From Victivallis lenta (GTDB lineage: Bacteria; Verrucomicrobiota; Lentisphaeria; Victivallales; Victivallaceae), in assembly GCF_009695545.1 (NCBI RefSeq), contig NZ_VUNS01000035.1, positions 1-53,588 on the forward strand: a stretch of 53,588 nucleotides of DNA. The letters run 5' to 3'. The position numbers and the translations under genes are program-made. This document shows positions 50,842-53,588 of this stretch, piece by piece (positions within the stretch are counted from its first letter, which is position 1; each line of letters starts with the position of its first letter). The notes below the pieces were generated by a model. It had not been told where the DNA came from. It saw only the letters and a program-made list of their open reading frames with translations, and did not search any database.

Positions 50842-52757
50842 TGGAAGAAATCATCAGATGCGCATGTTATACCAGAAAATCCGTGGAAGATGCCACCCTT
50901 GACCGAGACTTCAATTCCCTGACCTCGCAGCGGGAAGCATGCGAGAGTTACATTGCCAGTCAGAAATGCCGTGGGTGGGTTTGTCTTCCGGAACGTTACG
51001 ACGACGGAGGATTCTCCGGCGGCAATATGAACCGGCCGGCCATGACCAGGCTGAAGGCTGATATCGAGGCAGGAAAGATCGATATGGTCGTCTGTTATAA
51101 GATTGACCGTCTTTCCCGCTCCATCATAGATTTCGCAGAACTCCAAAAGTTCTTTGAAGAGCACAACGTTCATTTCGTTTCCGTGACACAGGACATCAAC
51201 ACTTCCAACAGTTCCGGACGGATGCTCTTGAACATTCTCATCACATTTGCCGCATTCGAACGGGATCTGATCATCGACCGAGTGAAAACCGCAATCGATG
51301 GCGGGAAAAAAAGAGGGAAATTCTGCGGTGGAGTTCCCATGATGGGATATCGTTCCGATCCGCTGACAAAAAAACTGCAGATCGATGAAGAGGAAGCCAA
51401 AACGGTCCGGCTCATTTTTGAAAAATATCTGGCGCTTGAATCGCTGAAGCAGACCGTTCATGAAGTCAACCGCCTCGGATTGACTTCCCGGGCATGGACT
51501 TCCGCCAGCACGGGAAAACTTCACGAGGCAAAAAAGTGGACGACTGCATCCATACACCGGGTGTTGTCGAATCCGATTTACGCCGGATACGTCAGGCATT
51601 ATGATTCCATCTACGAAGGCGAGCATAAAGCAATCATTCCTCGTTCGGAATGGGAAAAGGTTCAGGCGCTGATGAACTCGCATGGACGAAACCGGCGAGG
51701 CGGTTATCGAAAACAGTATCATGCCTTCGATGGGCTTGTCCGCTGCGGACACTGTCGCTGTGCCCTGACTCCAACCTATGCCAAAAGGCATGGGAAAAAA
51801 TATTACTACTACATCTGCCAGAAGACCATCAAGGATCCGGATCATACCTGCCCGCTTTCGCGCATTCCCGAGGGCAATCTGGAACAGGCTGTTCTTGGCC
51901 AGCTTGCCGCACTTTTCCGCGCGCCGGCAATCTTGCGGGCGACTCTGGCGGCTGTTCGATCCAAGGAGGAACTGCTCCGCAGGGATTTCGAGAGAGACTG
52001 CGAAATTCTCCAGAATCAGCTGAAGGAACTTAAAAAGGCCTCTCTGGAAAAAGAAACCGATTATGAAGAGATCAAAAAAGTCGCTTCGGAACTCGCGGAG
52101 GTCAAACGGAAAAAGAGTCTGCTTCGGGATGTGGTCTCCGAAGAAACGGTTATTGCAGCGTTAAGCGATGTTTCCGGACTTTGGGACTTCATGTTTCCCG
52201 CCACAAGGACGGAGTTGCTGCGACTGATCATCAGCAACATCGAGGTGTTCTCCGACAAAATTTCCCTCACGTTAAAAGTCGAAGGATTGAAAAATCTTGC
52301 CGAAGAGATGGCCGTAAGCGGTTATTTTCATTCCGAACATACAGCATCGGAAAAACTGCCGGAAACACAGCAGACAGTGTTGTCCGATGGTTCCATACGT
52401 CTGACGATGAAACTGGAAACCAAAAAAATCAATGGGCATCGCCATGTGGTCATCCCCGCCCCCGGGGCAGAACGGCTGAAGCAGACCTCGCTTCTGCGGG
52501 CTATTCGCAATGCCCAGAAATGGCTGGCAATGCTGATGAACGGAGAGGCAAAGAATTTGACGGATCTGGCATCACAGCTTGGACTCAAGCCTTCCTATGT
52601 CTCAAGAATTCTTTCTTTGAACAATCTTGCTCCTGATATCGTGGAAGCGATTGTCGAGGGGAATGAGCCGGATGGACTTTCCATCGAAAAAATCTCTCGG
52701 AACATTCCCGAAGACTGGGCTGAGCAACGGAAACTCTTCGGCTTCCCAGCACTGTGA
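50841..52757 (+). CDS. Large serine recombinase (integrase) (638 aa)
   Basis: Resolvase-type catalytic domain at ~1-150: the catalytic serine lies in CACYTRKSVEDATLDRDFNS, with the family motifs YDDGGFSGGNMNRPAMTRL, DMVVCYKIDRLSRS and SSGRMLLNILITFAAFERDL. A recombinase domain (~165-280) and a zinc ribbon (VRCGHCRCALTPTYAKRHGK, YICQKTIKDPDHTCPL) follow, then a coiled coil and a C-terminal HTH region (NLTDLASQLGLKPSYVSRIL). It integrates and excises the prophage between att sites; attachment DNA should lie just beyond this gene. Start overlaps DUF2924 stop (TAATG). Confidence 0.95.
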   Translation: MEEIIRCACYTRKSVEDATLDRDFNSLTSQREACESYIASQKCRGWVCLPERYDDGGFSGGNMNRPAMTRLKADIEAGKIDMVVCYKIDRLSRSIIDFAELQKFFEEHNVHFVSVTQDINTSNSSGRMLLNILITFAAFERDLIIDRVKTAIDGGKKRGKFCGGVPMMGYRSDPLTKKLQIDEEEAKTVRLIFEKYLALESLKQTVHEVNRLGLTSRAWTSASTGKLHEAKKWTTASIHRVLSNPIYAGYVRHYDSIYEGEHKAIIPRSEWEKVQALMNSHGRNRRGGYRKQYHAFDGLVRCGHCRCALTPTYAKRHGKKYYYYICQKTIKDPDHTCPLSRIPEGNLEQAVLGQLAALFRAPAILRATLAAVRSKEELLRRDFERDCEILQNQLKELKKASLEKETDYEEIKKVASELAEVKRKKSLLRDVVSEETVIAALSDVSGLWDFMFPATRTELLRLIISNIEVFSDKISLTLKVEGLKNLAEEMAVSGYFHSEHTASEKLPETQQTVLSDGSIRLTMKLETKKINGHRHVVIPAPGAERLKQTSLLRAIRNAQKWLAMLMNGEAKNLTDLASQLGLKPSYVSRILSLNNLAPDIVEAIVEGNEPDGLSIEKISRNIPEDWAEQRKLFGFPAL

Positions 52758-52767
52758 TTTCAATTTC

Positions 52768-52800
52768 AAGCGGTTTTGTGTAATGCGAAACCGCTTTTTT
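52768..52800 (+). terminator. Rho-independent terminator after the recombinase
   Basis: Arms AAGCGGTTT (52768-52776) and AAACCGCTT (52788-52796) with an 11-base loop are followed by a run of T. It marks the right end of the phage operon. Confidence 0.9.
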
Positions 52801-53134
52801 ATATTCCGAGAATAGTGCACACACCAGCAGGAAAACGAAAGCGAAAGAAACAAGTCAATGCCGGGTTCGGAGGTATTTCAAGCTGAAATGGCATTTCGGT
52901 AAACAGCAATTCCCGTATAGGAAAATATGCGCAATTTTTTGGATGTTATCAAATCAAATTGTTGGAAAGCCCATTTCACACTTGAGAATTTACGCAGAGC
53001 CGTTGGCTAATACATTGATTTCTTTAATAATCTGCGCCTGTCTCAAAAAGTTGAACGGAATTCCTCAAGAAAAAAAAGAGTATTTGGGATTTTGAAATAA
53101 AAAGTGTCTAAAATACACTCACTGCACTTCTCTT
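52801..53134. other. AT-rich flank, no gene; expected attachment-site region
   Basis: About 330 bp with much lower GC than the phage and no frame longer than ~15 codons that looks protein-like. Because the integrase ends at 52757, one attachment site should be here. Comparison by eye with bases 1-88 gave only a 9-base match (AAAAGTGTC, about 73-81 and 53099-53107), too short to count as an att core. I see no other feature. Confidence 0.4.
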
Positions 53135-53338
53135 TTACAGCACGATATCAACATCTAATATTTTACTTATTGAATTCGCAATCATTGTAATGTCTTTATA
53201 ATTCCCCGATAATATAAATTTGTTGTCTCCAAATTTATCAACCAACAAGATGGAATATGACGGTAATGTCGTAACTGGATAGGCAGGAATTTCTCTTTTT
53301 TTTATCGTTATATAACTAACTGAACTAAATTTAATTAA
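53135..53338 (-). pseudogene. 3' part of an unidentified gene, cut by an insertion
   Basis: On the minus strand 67 codons read KFSSVSYITIKKREIPAYPV, then TTLPSYSILLVDKFGDNKFI and KDITMIANSISKILDVDIVL before a stop, a coherent beta-beta-alpha ending like a small PH-like domain. Upstream of 53339 the frame passes into sequence typical of an insertion sequence end, so the N-terminal part is missing. The AT-rich codon use is unlike the phage, so it belongs to host or another island. Function unknown. Confidence 0.5.
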
Positions 53339-53588
53339 GGCTCTGTCACAACAAATGGTTGATTTTTGACGAGAAATAGCGTATAATAATAGTAAGAAAC
53401 AGTACCACCGAAGGAGGTAATTGGATATGCCTACTATCAAAGACGCATTAGATATTATCGGTGTGCTAAGTTGCAGGAAAATGGTTTGAAGAGTTTGTAA
53501 AAACGGGTAACACTTTTCTCTGAACAAGGAGGAAGGTGTGAAATGAAAGCTGCACCGGAAACAGGGCCGAATCGGAGTGGAACCCGTT
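53339..53588 (+). mobile_element. Probable end of an insertion sequence (partial)
   Basis: Begins GGCTCTGTCACAACAAATGG, like terminal repeats of ISL3-type elements, exactly where the minus-strand gene frame breaks. GGAGG and an ATG at 53428 follow, but the frame closes after about 20 codons (MPTIKDALDIIGVLSCRKMV); an adjacent frame continues as KLQENGLKSL, suggesting a frameshifted gene. Another ATG at 53543 with GGAGG upstream runs off the window. The transposase, if any, lies outside, so the family is uncertain. Confidence 0.4.

Noticed and set aside
73-53107. AAAAGTGTC at both edges as the attachment core
   Set aside because: Nine bases in AT-rich DNA is near chance, and flanks do not extend the match or show the dyad expected around a serine-recombinase site.
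1-53588. CRISPR array
   Set aside because: No run of regularly spaced direct repeats with unique spacers; the repeats seen are pairs or protein-coding repeats.
53480-53588. Group II intron or retron start at the right edge
   Set aside because: The sequence before the window end does not show the usual intron 5' consensus, and too little is present to judge.

Overview
The window looks like one nearly complete integrated phage (prophage) of about 52.7 kb, from near base 60 to about base 52,800, with short AT-rich flanks. The phage is siphovirus-like: a lambda-type portal, a fused prohead protease/major capsid protein, a tail tube, a 1,645-residue tape measure and a tail-fibre cluster. A large serine recombinase at the right edge explains the integration. 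The host cannot be named with certainty. GC-rich coding with strong GGAGG ribosome binding sites, a strand-loop-strand (SLS) repeat protein with its heptosyltransferase, and an anaerobic ribonucleotide reductase glycyl-radical peptide fit an anaerobic diderm; a gut Lentisphaerota/Victivallis-like (PVC) bacterium is my best guess, at low to moderate confidence.

Left half (89-25,864, minus strand): one long, tightly overlapping operon. Read in transcription order it has a C5-cytosine DNA methyltransferase, two small connector-region proteins, portal, protease/capsid fusion, decoration protein (DUF2190), neck proteins, tail tube, a tail assembly chaperone with a probable -1 frameshift, tape measure, then tail-tip and fibre proteins. 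In the fibre cluster a phage-borne SLS repeat protein is translationally coupled to a TibC/Aah-like O-heptosyltransferase, which implies a heptosylated fibre. A higBA toxin-antitoxin pair lies antisense between chaperone and tape measure.

Control region (25,865-30,097): a WYL-domain regulator (minus strand) faces two unrecognised genes across a perfect inverted-repeat operator. A sigma-70-like factor follows. Two 40-bp elements, 38/40 identical, stand at the head of the structural operon (25,899-25,938, minus) and immediately after the sigma gene, ahead of the replication operon (30,026-30,065, plus). They look like a dedicated promoter pair.

Right half (30,098-52,757, mainly plus strand): RecE-like exonuclease, ParB-like proteins, a Sak4-like ATPase, a stand-alone glycyl-radical peptide, a DUF669 protein, RusA, a superfamily II helicase interrupted in its Walker A motif by a LAGLIDADG intein, a primase-helicase, an AT-rich repeat-bearing candidate origin, small regulators, a ParB-methyltransferase fusion, a HARE-HTH protein, terminase, DUF2924 and the serine recombinase. 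Minus-strand cargo sits among them: an adenosine/adenine deaminase family enzyme and an AbiE toxin-antitoxin pair with its own operator.

The last ~790 bp are AT-rich non-phage DNA holding the 3' part of a gene that appears cut by the end of an insertion sequence. I recognised no endolysin and no separate terminase small subunit.
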